A stretch of 64,000 nucleotides of DNA from JAFMJV01 sp963800275 (GCA_963800275.1 CAWDAI010000007.1:1-64000), one strand, 5' to 3'. Positions 17,086 through 27,048 are shown, numbered from the stretch's first letter. Notes: generated by a model not told the origin, from the sequence alone. Numbers and translations: made by a program.

Positions 17086-19074
17086 CTATACGTCGCGCAC
17101 AGCCGGCAGCCACGCTGCGATCACGGCCGCCAGTACGGTCAGGACCCCGGTCGCCGCGATGATGAGCCCGGCATCGACACGGTCGGCAAGGCCGGAGCTC
17201 ACCGCCATGGCTCCAGTCAGGGCGCCCATGACGATGCTCGAGCGGATCGCCACGACGCGACCCATCATGCCCTCCGGTGTTCGCTCGGCGAAGAGTGTCT
17301 GGCTGGGGATGACGTAGACAAGGTTGAATACGCCGATCACGACCGCCGCGCCGACGGCCAGCAACTCGTTCGACGTCAGGCCGAGCACGATCGTGGCAAG
17401 GCCCATGAAGGCGAAACCGGCGATCACCAGGTGGCCCTTGCGCAGGCGCGCGCCGATGGCTCCGACCACGAACCCACCCAACAGGTTACCTACGCCGATG
17501 GCGGCTTCGAGCACCGCATAGCTTTCCGGGTAGGCGATCAGGTCACCACGGAGAGACCGCTCCGCATACACGACCGTCAGGGCCAGCGTGGCCCCGATCG
17601 AGATCTGCGCGACGACGCTGACCAGCGTGTTCTGGAAGAGTGCGATCTCGCCGTGCAGGAAGGCCCATCCCTCGCGGAGATCATCGATGAACGCGGCCAT
17701 GGCGCTGCTGACCCTGGGGCCCACCTCGCGCGCGGCAGGTGGGATGACGAGGCCAGCGAGGAGCAGGGCGCTCACGACGTAGGTGAATAAATCGACCCAG
17801 AAGGCGAGGGCGAGGTTCGAGCCCAGGAAGGCCACGAAGACGCCGGCCAGCGGGTAGCCCACGATGTCGGCCATGGTCTCGCCCGTCCACAAGGCGCCGT
17901 TGGCTGGCGTCAGATCCTCCCGGCGCACGATCCGAGGCAGGACCGCTGCCTTGGCCGGGCGGAAGAAGATGCTGACGGTGGTGACCAGAAAGACCAGCGG
18001 GTAGATCAGCCACAGCTCGAACTCCGCCACGAAGGGCAATGTCAGAACCAGCCCTGCTCTGATGAGATCGCTGCTGACCATCACGCGTTTCTGGTCCCAG
18101 CGGTCCACGAACGTGCCCGCGATCGGGCCGAGCAGGAGGTTGGGCAAGGTCGCCGCCAGGAAGACTAGCCCGGTCTGCATGGCCGAGCCCGTGATGCTCA
18201 ACACCATCACGCCGAGAGCGACTTGGTGGAGGCGATCGCCGAACAGGCTGATCGCTCCCGCCAGCCAGAAGCTGGAGAAGCGAGCATCGCGCGCCAGGCG
18301 GACGTACGGATGGTTTCGCAGGCGGTCGGTGACGGTCGCAGCCGCCGTCGACTCAGCGGCGATGCGGTCGACTGTGCGCCAGGCAGCCGAGTCGCTGAGG
18401 CCGGGGCCCATGCCCGAGCCGCCGACGAGCGGCCGGTCGACACCGGCCGGGTAGCGCGATCGTGCAGCCGACCGTTCGGACTGGGGCCTCGCGTTCCACA
18501 GGGAGACCACGCCCGATCCGAGGTCGGAGGAGCCACGCGTGACGGCCGAGAACAGGAACCAGCCGAGTCCCGCGGCGAGCAGTACGTCACCGATGCTGAT
18601 GACGTTGGCCAGGAAGGGAACCGCGATCGGGACGATGTCGCCCAACGGCCCGCCCATGAGTAGGAACTCGAGCCCGAGGTCGTGGGGCAGGAGGATGTGG
18701 AAGGTGGGGGATAGATCGGCCGAGGTGAGGCCCACGAGCTGCACCGCCGGTAGATACACCGGCATATACCCGCCGTTGACCATGACGGCCACAGCATTGG
18801 CGCCAACGCCGATCGCCGCCAGTAGCAGGCCGGGCTGTGACCGGTTGAGCCACAGGCTGAGGATGAGCAGCCCGAATGCGACCGCGAACAGGGGCACGCG
18901 CAGCTGATCGGCGATGTCGACTCCCTGCCCGACGAGCCACTGTGTGCCGAAGCGCAACAACAATCCCGCGACGATGAGCCCGCCGAAGCGCAGCTGCACC
19001 GACAGGAGGTTGGTGAAGCGGCCACCCGCTGCCAGACCGGCGATGAGTCCGACGACGATCGCGATGAAGAGCAT
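17086..19074 (-). CDS. DUF5317 domain fused to MFS_3 transporter
   Basis: Residues 1-180 form a DUF5317-like membrane module (LIAGLAAGGRFTNLL, then ANAVAVMVNGGYMPVY) with about five spans. A cytoplasmic linker of some 70 residues then leads to a 12-span major facilitator of the EntS/MFS_3 type (FWLAGAISLFGDRLHQVALG, then GPIAGTFVDRWDQKRVMVSSDLIRAG, the family's A-like motif). Total length is 662 residues. DUF5317 is usually a stand-alone protein, so this continuous frame without any stop is unusual. The exported substrate is unknown. The gene is transcribed with the anchor/PCMT genes downstream, separated by about 70 bases. Confidence 0.82.
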   Translation of the reverse strand: MLFIAIVVGLIAGLAAGGRFTNLLSVQLRFGGLIVAGLLLRFGTQWLVGQGVDIADQLRVPLFAVAFGLLILSLWLNRSQPGLLLAAIGVGANAVAVMVNGGYMPVYLPAVQLVGLTSADLSPTFHILLPHDLGLEFLLMGGPLGDIVPIAVPFLANVISIGDVLLAAGLGWFLFSAVTRGSSDLGSGVVSLWNARPQSERSAARSRYPAGVDRPLVGGSGMGPGLSDSAAWRTVDRIAAESTAAATVTDRLRNHPYVRLARDARFSSFWLAGAISLFGDRLHQVALGVMVLSITGSAMQTGLVFLAATLPNLLLGPIAGTFVDRWDQKRVMVSSDLIRAGLVLTLPFVAEFELWLIYPLVFLVTTVSIFFRPAKAAVLPRIVRREDLTPANGALWTGETMADIVGYPLAGVFVAFLGSNLALAFWVDLFTYVVSALLLAGLVIPPAAREVGPRVSSAMAAFIDDLREGWAFLHGEIALFQNTLVSVVAQISIGATLALTVVYAERSLRGDLIAYPESYAVLEAAIGVGNLLGGFVVGAIGARLRKGHLVIAGFAFMGLATIVLGLTSNELLAVGAAVVIGVFNLVYVIPSQTLFAERTPEGMMGRVVAIRSSIVMGALTGAMAVSSGLADRVDAGLIIAATGVLTVLAAVIAAWLPAVRDV

Positions 19075-19149
19075 CAGGAGAGACTGGGGACGGCCGGGCC
19101 ACCGGCATGGGCTCGAACGGACTCGGCCATGTGCCTCAGGCCGAGCCGG

Positions 19150-20553
19150 CTACGACTCGACGGGCGCCGAGTTCGCAGGCCGAGAGTTACTGGCCCGAGC
19201 GGCCGCCACCTGACCCAGCGTGGGCACCGTGGGGGTCCGCTGCTCGGGCTCCCCAGGGTCGCCGGACTCCTCGCTGGCCTGCGCTGCGGTGCGGGTTCGG
19301 CCGAAGGCTTCGACCACCATCGGATCGAACTGGATACCGGCGTAGCGCCTCAATTCCTCGTGGGCCTCGGCCGCGGTCAGCGGCACTGGCCGGTACGGAC
19401 GCGAGGCGGTCATGGCCTCGAAAGCATCCGCGACGTGAAGCACCCGGGCCAGCAATGGGATCTGGTCACCGATGAGTCGATCCGGATAGCCGGATCCGTT
19501 GTACCACTCGTGGTGGTGCCGGATAAGCGGCCGCTCGGCTGCGAGCTGGTCCACGTCGCGAAGGATCTCCTCACCCTTGACCGGATGCTCATTCATGAGC
19601 ATCCGCTCCTCACGAGTGAGCTTCTCCGGCTTCAGGAGCACCGAGTCCCGGATGCCGATCTTGCCGATGTCGTGGAGCAAGCCGGCCCATTCGAGCTGTT
19701 CAAGCTCGCTCTCGCTGAGGTTCATGGCCTGGCCGATCTCGACGGCGATCCCGGACACGTGTTCCGAGTGCTTCTTCGTGCTGGGATCGCGCGCGTCGAT
19801 AGCCGACGCGAGTGCCTTCACCGTCTGCGTGAACATCTCGCGGATGTCTACCACCGCCTTGTACGCCGCTCTCGTCGTGTACAGCGGGATCGCGAACACA
19901 ACGGCAACCAGCGGTCCCACGGGATCCCACGCCAGCGCCATCAGCCAGGCCATCGGAGTCAATCCGACGAGCGTGAGGCCGAACGCCTGCCAGTCGGATC
20001 GCAGAACGTGACGGATAGGCGCGCTGTTCGCGGATTGCCACGGCGAGTGCTGAGAGCGCCATGAGCGTCGTGCATACAGATGAAGCCGGCCACAATGCTC
20101 CGGCCATTCCGACGTCACTCGCGACGCCCGTCCCGTTGAATGGCGGAATGAACTGGCGTGATGACAACCGTAAGTGCCGGCCGCGAGGACGGCCGCGATT
20201 ACGGCGATGGAGTGGTTGTAGAGCACCCCGTACCAGGGAACGTCGCCTCGTAGTTCCCGGACCTCAAGCGTCCCCAGAGCCGCGACGATCCTCCGCCAGG
20301 CGGTCCAATCAGAGATCGACTGCAGCGACCATCGGCGCCGGCGAAACGTTCACCATGGTGCCCCGTGCTAGCCGTACTGGGGCTGCAGAAGCGACGAGGG
20401 TGATGGCAATCCAGAGACAGGAACTCCGCAGAACCACTAAACGCCCCGTCAGTCAGGCTGGCGGGAAGCGCATAGGAAACCAAGAAGATGCGCGAGCAGC
20501 CCAGTAGCGGCCGCGGTAGCGACTGCAACCAGTATCCGAAGTTCTCTGGGCAA
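19150..20553 (-). pseudogene. HD-GYP cyclic-di-GMP phosphodiesterase with frameshifted N-terminal membrane domain
   Basis: The C-terminal part is intact: SAIDARDPSTKKHSEHVSGIA, then LLHDIGKIGI (HD), HHHEWYNGSGYPDRL (HHExxDGxGYP-type GYP motif) and ARVLHVADAFEAMTASRPYR, i.e. a c-di-GMP phosphodiesterase. The membrane half survives only as fragments in alternating frames: ILVAVATAAATGLLAHLLG, WIAITLVASAAPV, MVNVSPAPMVAAVD, LIGPPGGG, VAALGTLEVRELRGDVPWYG, FIPPFNGTGVASDVG. Apparent one-base slips lie near 20450, 20310, 20292, 20155 and 20020, and the first four look like deletions. Joined up, the pieces give a continuous multi-span sensor. The start (TTG about 20553) is uncertain. Confidence 0.7.
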
Positions 20554-21012
20554 TGATCGCGCAATTCCGCGTGGCGATTGGAGCCATCAGTATCGCGACG
20601 GATGCCGATGAACTCCCCATCCAACATTAGTACTGGACTCGCGCTGGTCCCTTTAGATAGGGCGGATACTCGCGCTGCCTGCAATCACCAGTGATGCGAT
20701 GAGCGTGGACAGAAGCGTGAGCCTCGAGAATGCGTAGCGAGGCACAACGTTCACCAGGGCTTGACGCCGGAGTTCGGACCCATGTTCTTCCCCTTCATAC
20801 CGGAAGTGACAGCATTGCCACCGCCGGTGCTAAGGGGCGGTTCTAAACTGAGGTCGCGAGTCCCCTCTCTTGGTCCCTGCGAACCCAGTGCCGAATCGCC
20901 CCGACCGGTGTCCAGTCAGTCAACTGGTACGCGGCTCACGTTAGGTACGGTCCCAAGACCTACCTATAAGTACTAGTACGTACGACCTAGCTGCACACCT
21001 CCGGCACGTTGC
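20554..21012. other. gene-poor stretch upstream of the broken HD-GYP gene
   Basis: No supported coding region in about 460 bases. It is less GC-rich than its surroundings and carries a hairpin (20942-20966) followed by overlapping palindromes GTACTAGTAC (20970-20979) and GTACGTAC (20976-20983). It lies downstream of the large regulator gene and upstream of the HD-GYP gene, so it must contain the regulator's terminator and probably the HD-GYP promoter. No transposase, att site or tRNA is seen. Confidence 0.45.
20942..20966 (-). terminator. hairpin downstream of the BTAD regulator
   Basis: TAGGTA-C-GGTC-CCAA-GACC-TACCTA forms a ten-pair stem with one bulged base and a four-base loop, about 45 bases past the stop of the regulator gene. 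There is no U-tract on the minus strand, so it is either a weak terminator or a transcript-end stabiliser. Confidence 0.4.
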
Positions 21013-24000
21013 CTACCGGCGAAATGGTTCGACCACCTCCTGAAACGATGCAAATCCCTCGCCTGTATCTCGACGGTACGCCGATGACAGGCTGCGGTAC
21101 TGTGCATGGGCTGCATCCGCGGCCCCAACCGCTGAAAGACACCCCACCAGCGTTGCCCGCAACTCGTGGGCGGTGGGATCGATGGTGACCACTGTTCCCA
21201 GCAGGTCGACCACCTCTCCGTGCCTCCCCTCTGAAACGAGGCCTATCGCGGTACTGTGCGCCAGTCGCAAGTAGATCGCGTGGAGATGAGTCCGCCACTC
21301 GAGTGCCCACTCTTCGTACTCGAACTCGGGCGCGAACTGACCCGCGTACAAGTCGAGCATCGACGGACCATGGGAAGCGGCTGTCCCACGTGCCAGGACC
21401 TCGGTTGCCTGGCGCGAGAAGGCGACGCTGTCGATTTGGAAAAGGTCCGAGTCAAGGCGTACCAACTCGCCTTCCGTGCGCACGTACTCCGCTGTCAGTC
21501 CATCCTCGAACCAGGGTGCGATGTCGCGCCGAAGGTAGAAAATCGTCTGATGCAGACTGTTGAGTGCGGACTTCGGAGTCTGATCGGGCCAGTGGGTTTC
21601 CATCACGAGGTCACGAGTAGCGGCGAGGTTTGTCCGGGTCACAAGGTGGAGCAGCAGTGCCGCACTCTTGCGCCGGGTCTCAGCAAGAACCACCCGACGG
21701 TCTCCAACTTCAAGGCTTGAGAGTCCGAGGTCATGAAGTCGTACAACCGGGCTGATACGCCGCACCAGTCGCGCAGCGAAACTAGGCCGTCGTGACTTGC
21801 TGTTCGCACCATTTCGATCGAACTCTCGCAGTAGTTCAGCGTCGTCGGCGGTCCCGAAGCGGGCGAGCAGGGATGCCGCTGCAGCTGCGTCGTCCCCAGC
21901 TGGCTCGGCGACCTGGCGTCCCAGCGCTCTCAGCCATCTGTCTGGTTCCCGCAAGATCGAACGCTCGAGTGCAGCGGGAAGCGGCACGAGTGTTCCGATC
22001 GCCGTGGCGACTGCATCCGCAAGTTCCAACAGCGCGACGGCTGAGTCGTTCTCTGTCTCCTCGATCCAGTTGGCCAAAGCTTCGCCGTCCCGGGAGGCGG
22101 CAGCATCTATGAGCCTCGCTCTAGCCATCCATCGCCACGTCTTCTGGGCACCACAGACGTCTAGTGCGCGCCGCGCCAATGCTCGCGCTCGTGGGTCGCG
22201 GCGCGCTGTTGCCAGTGTCGCCTCGACTACTGCCTGGCGAGAAAGGTCATCAATCGTTTGGTGCTCGTAACGCACGAGTTCATTTGCGACCTCGGTTGCC
22301 AATTCGAGGTCCCCACGGGCCATAAGGAGTGCGACTCGTGCGAATTCGCCTTGGGTATCGGACCCGATCTCTCTCGCCCACCGTGAGTCTCGTCTATCGA
22401 ACTGCGCAAGCAAAGCCGCTGCTCTCCGGGTTCTGCCAGCGACGGCGTGCAGGAAGGCGGCGTCGGCAATTGCATCTGCCGTGGCGTACGGCCCCGTAGC
22501 GCTCGAGTTGGCCAGACGCAGGCCGTCTTCGATCTGACCCATCTCGGCGACCGCGGCGGCCTCCGTTGCAAGTGTGGATGCGGATACGACCGCCACATCC
22601 TCGCCGCGGGACATCTGCTCCAAAGCTGCGCGTGCCAGCCCCCGCGCCTGCTCGTAGTTGCCCATCGCCAACTCAGCGTTTGCTCTGTTGTGCAATGTGA
22701 TGCTGTGGAAGTAGTGGAGGCCAGCACCCTTCTGCCCGACCTCCATCCTTTGCAGGGCCTGGGCTGCCGTTTCGATGGAATCTCCCGACATTGCGTCGAG
22801 AATGTGTTTCCAGGAAACGGCGACCTCGTGCAGCGGTTCTGGAACCCCCGGATCGGAGGCGATGGCCTCCACCTCTGCGGTCAGTTCGCGTCGGGCTCCA
22901 CCCATGTGGTGGACTGTCGCGAATGTGAGGCCGACCAAAGCCCGTTCCTCAGCCGACAATTCGGAGCGGTCGATCGTCTTCAGCAGGGCCAGGGCATCGT
23001 CGATGTGCTCGTCCGAGATGAGTGCGCGCGCCTGGATGACCTTGACGGCTGGTGGGGCCGCCGACGTCGGAAGCGGTTCGAGGATGGCGACGGCCGCACC
23101 CCAAGCCCCCGTCCCCAGCGCCTCACCTGCCGCGGTACCCAAGACTCGCAGCGTTTCCTCCTCCTCTTCCCCCGCAGCGAAGTGCTTGGCGGCCATCAGC
23201 CAGTCGTCTGCCTCGGCGACCCGCGCGACGGCACGGTGCATCTCTCGGATCTGGGTCGGCGTGGTGATCCGCCGCAGGTGAACTTGCAGGAAGTCGCGGA
23301 AGAGGGCTTGGATCCGAAGGCCATCTGACGTGGGACCGCCATCATTGATGAGGCCCAGTGCGTCCGCCTCCTCGATCGCTCGTTCGACGGCCTCGGCATC
23401 GTCGCCTTCGCCGGCCGCCTGTAGCGCGACAGTGACGTAGCGAGTCCGGACCTGGTCGAGCAGTGACGCGAACGTCAGTATCCGCTGCGTCTCTTGCGAG
23501 AGGCGCGTCAGGACCTCTTCCGCCAGGAAGTCGTAGATCGGGCCGGTGGCGCCGCTGAGCGCCTCGATGAAGTTGGCTACCTCGCTGGGCTGCCGTACGG
23601 CAATGGAGGCGGCGACCAGCTGCAGGCTCGCTGCCCAGCCACCGGTCCGCTCGGTGATCATCCGGCAGGTCTCGGGGTCCAGCGGCTGCCCGTGGCACTG
23701 GAACAGACGCTCCGTCTCGACAACAGAGAAGCGGAGGTCGTCGATGTTCAGTTCCGAGACGCGCCCCTGACCAGCCAGACGCCCGAGCGCGAGATTGGGA
23801 ACGCCCCGCCCGCCGAGGATGAAGTACATGCCCGCGGGCGCTCGCTCGAGCATCCGGCTGAGGATCATGCGGACGTCCGGCGACTTTTCGACGAAATGGT
23901 AGTCGTCGAGGATCAGTGCAACTCGCCGGTCCTCGACGTCACCCAGGTCGGACAGGAACTGCGCCAGCACCACCTCCTGCGTCGATCCCATCGCTGCGAC

Positions 24001-24426
24001 GTTGCGCAGCAAGGCCTCCGTGGAGCGACCGAAGCCCGGCCAAACGTCGCGAAATGCGGCGACGAGGTAGCTGACGAACGAGATCCAATCGCCGTCCGAT
24101 GACTCCAGGCGGTACCAGACACACGTATCTCGGGTTTGCAGGGCAAACTCGTTGAACAGGGTCGTCTTGCCGTAGCCAGCCTCGGCTGACACCACGATGA
24201 CCCTGGCCCGAGCCTGGTTGAGCATCCAGTCGACGAGCCTTGGACGTGAGAGTACCGAGCGACCCGGAGATGCCGGGCTGATCTTGCTGGCGATGATCGA
24301 CAGGCCCGAGTGATGGACCCCTGGCCCGGTTGTCATGCCCTTGTGCGCATCGCGGTCGGTGTCTTGCGTCTTCGCGTCGAACCCTGTGTCTGCGGTCATG
24401 TCCGCAGCATGGCGAGGGAAACTCAT
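21013..24426 (-). CDS. STAND-class transcriptional regulator with TPR and C-terminal winged helix/BTAD
   Basis: This is a large (1,137 residue) signal-integrating regulator of MalT/SARP style. After a disordered N-terminus, a STAND NTPase begins at SRPRLVDWMLNQARARVIVVSAEAGYGKTT (Walker A GYGKTT) with Walker B VALILDDYHFVE. A winged-helix and arch region includes LRIQALFRDFLQVHLRR. A long TPR-like stretch follows (about residues 420-840). The C-terminus holds an OmpR-type winged helix (VVLAETRRKSAALLLHLV, then LNSLHQTIFYLRRDI) and a bacterial transcriptional activation domain ending in DAAHAQYRSLSSAYRRDTGEG. No LuxR HTH. Start: ATG 24426, or ATG 24399. Ligand and targets unknown. Next to a gene-poor patch, it may be a later arrival. 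Confidence 0.82.
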   Translation of the reverse strand: MSFPRHAADMTADTGFDAKTQDTDRDAHKGMTTGPGVHHSGLSIIASKISPASPGRSVLSRPRLVDWMLNQARARVIVVSAEAGYGKTTLFNEFALQTRDTCVWYRLESSDGDWISFVSYLVAAFRDVWPGFGRSTEALLRNVAAMGSTQEVVLAQFLSDLGDVEDRRVALILDDYHFVEKSPDVRMILSRMLERAPAGMYFILGGRGVPNLALGRLAGQGRVSELNIDDLRFSVVETERLFQCHGQPLDPETCRMITERTGGWAASLQLVAASIAVRQPSEVANFIEALSGATGPIYDFLAEEVLTRLSQETQRILTFASLLDQVRTRYVTVALQAAGEGDDAEAVERAIEEADALGLINDGGPTSDGLRIQALFRDFLQVHLRRITTPTQIREMHRAVARVAEADDWLMAAKHFAAGEEEEETLRVLGTAAGEALGTGAWGAAVAILEPLPTSAAPPAVKVIQARALISDEHIDDALALLKTIDRSELSAEERALVGLTFATVHHMGGARRELTAEVEAIASDPGVPEPLHEVAVSWKHILDAMSGDSIETAAQALQRMEVGQKGAGLHYFHSITLHNRANAELAMGNYEQARGLARAALEQMSRGEDVAVVSASTLATEAAAVAEMGQIEDGLRLANSSATGPYATADAIADAAFLHAVAGRTRRAAALLAQFDRRDSRWAREIGSDTQGEFARVALLMARGDLELATEVANELVRYEHQTIDDLSRQAVVEATLATARRDPRARALARRALDVCGAQKTWRWMARARLIDAAASRDGEALANWIEETENDSAVALLELADAVATAIGTLVPLPAALERSILREPDRWLRALGRQVAEPAGDDAAAAASLLARFGTADDAELLREFDRNGANSKSRRPSFAARLVRRISPVVRLHDLGLSSLEVGDRRVVLAETRRKSAALLLHLVTRTNLAATRDLVMETHWPDQTPKSALNSLHQTIFYLRRDIAPWFEDGLTAEYVRTEGELVRLDSDLFQIDSVAFSRQATEVLARGTAASHGPSMLDLYAGQFAPEFEYEEWALEWRTHLHAIYLRLAHSTAIGLVSEGRHGEVVDLLGTVVTIDPTAHELRATLVGCLSAVGAADAAHAQYRSLSSAYRRDTGEGFASFQEVVEPFRR

Positions 24427-24457
24427 CTCGTACTTTGTCGGTTGTGGATAAGTGCGG

Positions 24458-24664
24458 TCAGGTGCCTTCGTAATCGAAGAAGATCTTCAGCTCGACTTGG
24501 TACTCGGTGACATGGCCATCCTCGACCAGTGCCGTGTGACGGACGACCTCGACCTGTCGGATGTTGCGCACCGTCGAGGAGGCACGCCGCACCGCGTCGG
24601 CAGCCGCCGCGCTCCACGATTCGGGGCTGCTGCCGACCATCTCCCTGATGATGATGACGCCCAT
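24458..24664 (-). CDS. dodecin flavin-binding protein
   Basis: This is a 68-residue dodecin-type protein; the family assembles as a dodecamer that stores or sequesters flavins. The sequence follows the family closely: REMVGSSPESWSAAAADAVRRASSTVRNI, the flavin-stacking region RQVEVVRHTALVEDG and the C-terminal strand VTEYQVELKIFFDYE. The usual stacking tryptophan after NIR (typically W-F/V-E) is replaced by Q, so flavin binding may differ from archaeal dodecin. ATG 24664 has a strong GGAGGGAG site upstream. It lies between the big regulator and dnaB. Confidence 0.88.
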   Translation of the reverse strand: MGVIIIREMVGSSPESWSAAAADAVRRASSTVRNIRQVEVVRHTALVEDGHVTEYQVELKIFFDYEGT

Positions 24665-24739
24665 GCCCGCTCCCTCCTGCCTCTTCCGTGGTCCCGGCAG
24701 TGTATGCGCCGCAGCACCTCGGTTCACGCGCCGCCACGT

Positions 24740-26188
24740 CTAGACGTACGCACTCTCCGCGTAGCGGTCCTCCTCGGCATATGACACGAACCGAGTCTGT
24801 CGCTTCTTGAACCAGAGTTTGGTCTCGCCGGTCGGGCCGTTGCGGTGCTTGGCCAACTTGAGGTTGATGACCTCACCTTCCTGCTCGTGATCGTCCGGCC
24901 CGCGTTCCTTGTCGCGGTACAGGAACATGACCATGTCGGCGTCCTGCTCCAGAGCACCGGACTCACGCAGGTCCGACAGTCGGGGCTCGCCCTTCTCGCC
25001 CCGGTTCTCGGTTTGGCGTGAGAGCTGGGAGAGCGCCACGACCGGCACCTCCAGTTCACGTGCTAGCGCCTTCAAGCTGCGGGAGATGTCGCTGACCTCC
25101 TGGACACGGTTGGCATCCCGCGAGGTCACGCTCGACTGCATGAGCTGCAGATAGTCCACGACGACCAGGTCCAGCCCCGACTCCGCCTGCAACCGCCGGG
25201 CCTTTGTGCGCAATTCCATGGCGCTGATGTTGGGCGTGTCGTCGATGAAGATGGGCGCATTAGCCAGCGTGTTCATGGCTGGAGCCATGCGCGCGAAGTC
25301 CATCTCCTCGAGGAACCCGGTGCGCAGCCGTTGCGAATCGATACTCGCGACCGACGAGAGGAGCCGCAGCACAAGCTGTTCTTTGCTCATCTCGAGACTG
25401 AAGATGCCCACGACCTTGCCTTCGTTCACGGCTGCATGCTCAACGAAGTTGAGCGCCAAGCTCGTCTTGCCGACCGAGGGGCGAGCAGCGACCAGGACCA
25501 GGTCCGAGCGTTGCAGCCCAGTGGTTAGCGTGTCAAGGTCGGCGAAGCCCGTCCGGATGCCGCTGATCTCACCCTTGTGCTGATGCAGGTAGTCGAGACG
25601 GTCGTAGGCGCTGTGGAGAAGCGTCTTGAGCGAATCGAAGCCGGACGAGAGGCGTCTCTCGCTGACGGCGAACAGCTCTGACTCGGCCCTGTCGATGACT
25701 TCACTGACGTCTCCGTCTTCCTCGTATCCGTAGCCGGCGATTCGGCCCGCAGCGCTGATAAGGTTCCGCAGCACGCTCTTGCGTTCGACGATGCGGGCGT
25801 AATGCACCACGTTCACGGCGGTCGGCGTGAGGTTGATGAGGCTGGTGAGGTAGGCGGAACCTCCGATCGCCTCCAGCTCCTCCTGCCGTTCGAGGACTTC
25901 GCTGACCGTGACGATGTCCACGGGCTCTCGTCGTTCGAAGAGTTCCAGCACCGCCGCATAGATCGTGCCATGGTGTTGCCGGTAGAAGTCGCCTGGCTTG
26001 AGCAGCTCTGCGACCTCGGTCACCGCGTCCTTGTCGATCAGCAGCGCGCCAAGCACGGACTGCTCGGCTTCGATTGACTGCGGTGGTAGGCGATCGATGG
26101 ACACGCGAAGACTCCGGGAGTTAGAGGAAACGAGGGACGACTCCGATGTTCGGGCCACCGGCCTTAGCCGGACAAGGGCCATCTCCAC
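24740..26188 (-). CDS. dnaB: replicative DNA helicase DnaB
   Basis: This is the ring helicase of the replication fork. The N-terminal domain starts at LPPQSIEAEQSVLGALLID. The RecA-like domain carries GIRTGFADLDTLTTGLQRSDLVLVAARPSVGKTSLAL (Walker A), LDLVVVDYLQLM (Walker B), the arginine-rich DNA loops and a normal C-terminus. GTG 26188 or ATG 26182 gives a 28-residue extension; GTG 26104 (VSIDRLPPQS) has GGAG about ten bases upstream and matches the usual DnaB start better. No intein. It follows lexA on the same strand after a 72-bp gap. Confidence 0.96.
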   Translation of the reverse strand: MEMALVRLRPVARTSESSLVSSNSRSLRVSIDRLPPQSIEAEQSVLGALLIDKDAVTEVAELLKPGDFYRQHHGTIYAAVLELFERREPVDIVTVSEVLERQEELEAIGGSAYLTSLINLTPTAVNVVHYARIVERKSVLRNLISAAGRIAGYGYEEDGDVSEVIDRAESELFAVSERRLSSGFDSLKTLLHSAYDRLDYLHQHKGEISGIRTGFADLDTLTTGLQRSDLVLVAARPSVGKTSLALNFVEHAAVNEGKVVGIFSLEMSKEQLVLRLLSSVASIDSQRLRTGFLEEMDFARMAPAMNTLANAPIFIDDTPNISAMELRTKARRLQAESGLDLVVVDYLQLMQSSVTSRDANRVQEVSDISRSLKALARELEVPVVALSQLSRQTENRGEKGEPRLSDLRESGALEQDADMVMFLYRDKERGPDDHEQEGEVINLKLAKHRNGPTGETKLWFKKRQTRFVSYAEEDRYAESAYV

Positions 26189-26260
26189 GAACTGGCGGCC
26201 AACTCTCCACGATTCCTGTGGAAAACTCGTGGATAACGGTGCAAGCCGCCCGTCTCAGCC

Positions 26261-26908
26261 CTAGTCGACCCGGCGGATGACGCCCACCAGCTTGCCCTGG
26301 ATACGCACGTCGTCGTAGAACTGGGGCTCATAGGACGCGTTCGCAGGCTGAAGGCGCACGCGGTCGCGTTCCCTGAAGAAACGCTTGAGGGTGACCGCAT
26401 TCTCTTCCACTTGTGCGACCACGATGTCCCCATCGCGCGCTGTCTGCTGTTCGCGGATGACGACGAGATCCCCGTCCATGATGTGGGCGTCCACCATGGA
26501 GTCTCCCCGCACACGCAGGACGTAGGTGCCCGACGTCGTATTGATCAGGTCAGGCACCGTCACCGTCTCATTGGCTTCCTGATAGGCCTCGATCGGTCCG
26601 CCCGCAGCGATCTCACCCAGCACCGGGATCGCCTGACCACCGTTCTCGCGTCCCTGCACGACCCCGTCGCCGGCTCCAGCCAGCATCATCGCGGATGGAG
26701 TCAGGCGCAGGGCGCGCGACTGCGTGGCATCGCGTTGGAGCAGGCCCTCCTTCTCCATGGCCGAAAGATGATGGTGCACTGCCGACGTCGAGGCCAATCC
26801 CACGGCCGCCGCGATCTCGCGCACCGAGGGGGGATAGCCGCTGTCGCGAACAGCGCTGGCGATGTACTCGATGATCCGCTGCTTGCGCAAGGCGTCATGC
26901 TTGGTCAC
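26261..26908 (-). CDS. lexA: LexA SOS repressor
   Basis: This is the self-cleaving repressor of the DNA-damage response. The N-terminal winged helix has the recognition segment SAVHHHLSAMEKEGLL, of the type that reads CGAAC-N4-GTTCG boxes. The cleavage site is A102-G103 in GEIAAGGP. The peptidase S24 domain has catalytic S137 (RGDSM) and K175 (AVTLKRFF). Length is 215 residues, normal. Translation starts at GTG 26908 with AAGGAGG just upstream. It is autoregulated through the box described at 26934-26947. Confidence 0.97.
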   Translation of the reverse strand: MTKHDALRKQRIIEYIASAVRDSGYPPSVREIAAAVGLASTSAVHHHLSAMEKEGLLQRDATQSRALRLTPSAMMLAGAGDGVVQGRENGGQAIPVLGEIAAGGPIEAYQEANETVTVPDLINTTSGTYVLRVRGDSMVDAHIMDGDLVVIREQQTARDGDIVVAQVEENAVTLKRFFRERDRVRLQPANASYEPQFYDDVRIQGKLVGVIRRVD

Positions 26909-26926
26909 GGGGACCTCCTTGCGAGC

Positions 26927-26955
26927 ACAGTACCGAACACCTGTTCGAATGTCAA
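26927..26955 (-). promoter_or_regulatory. lexA promoter with SOS box in the spacer
   Basis: On the minus strand TTGACA (26955-26950) and TACTGT (26932-26927) are separated by exactly 17 bases, and CGAACAGGTGTTCG (26934-26947) fills the spacer. This is a perfect CGAAC-N4-GTTCG palindrome, the Gram-positive/actinobacterial LexA box. LexA bound here would block RNA polymerase, giving autoregulation. Confidence 0.9.
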
Positions 26956-27048
26956 GCGAGGGTCGAGTCCGGTCGTGTCCGACGCCGGCCGTGACGCTCG
27001 TCTGCGGGGACTTGTGCTCGTGTCGGCGGTGCTAGACTCGCGCATCCG

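Noticed and set aside
19861..19900. Extra TGTACA site as a CarH operator
   Set aside because: It is a single copy within the HD-GYP coding region without an 11-bp partner or promoter.
20554..21012. Mobile-element scar or attachment site around the GTAC palindromes
   Set aside because: No direct repeats, transposase or integrase; the palindromes alone are not enough.
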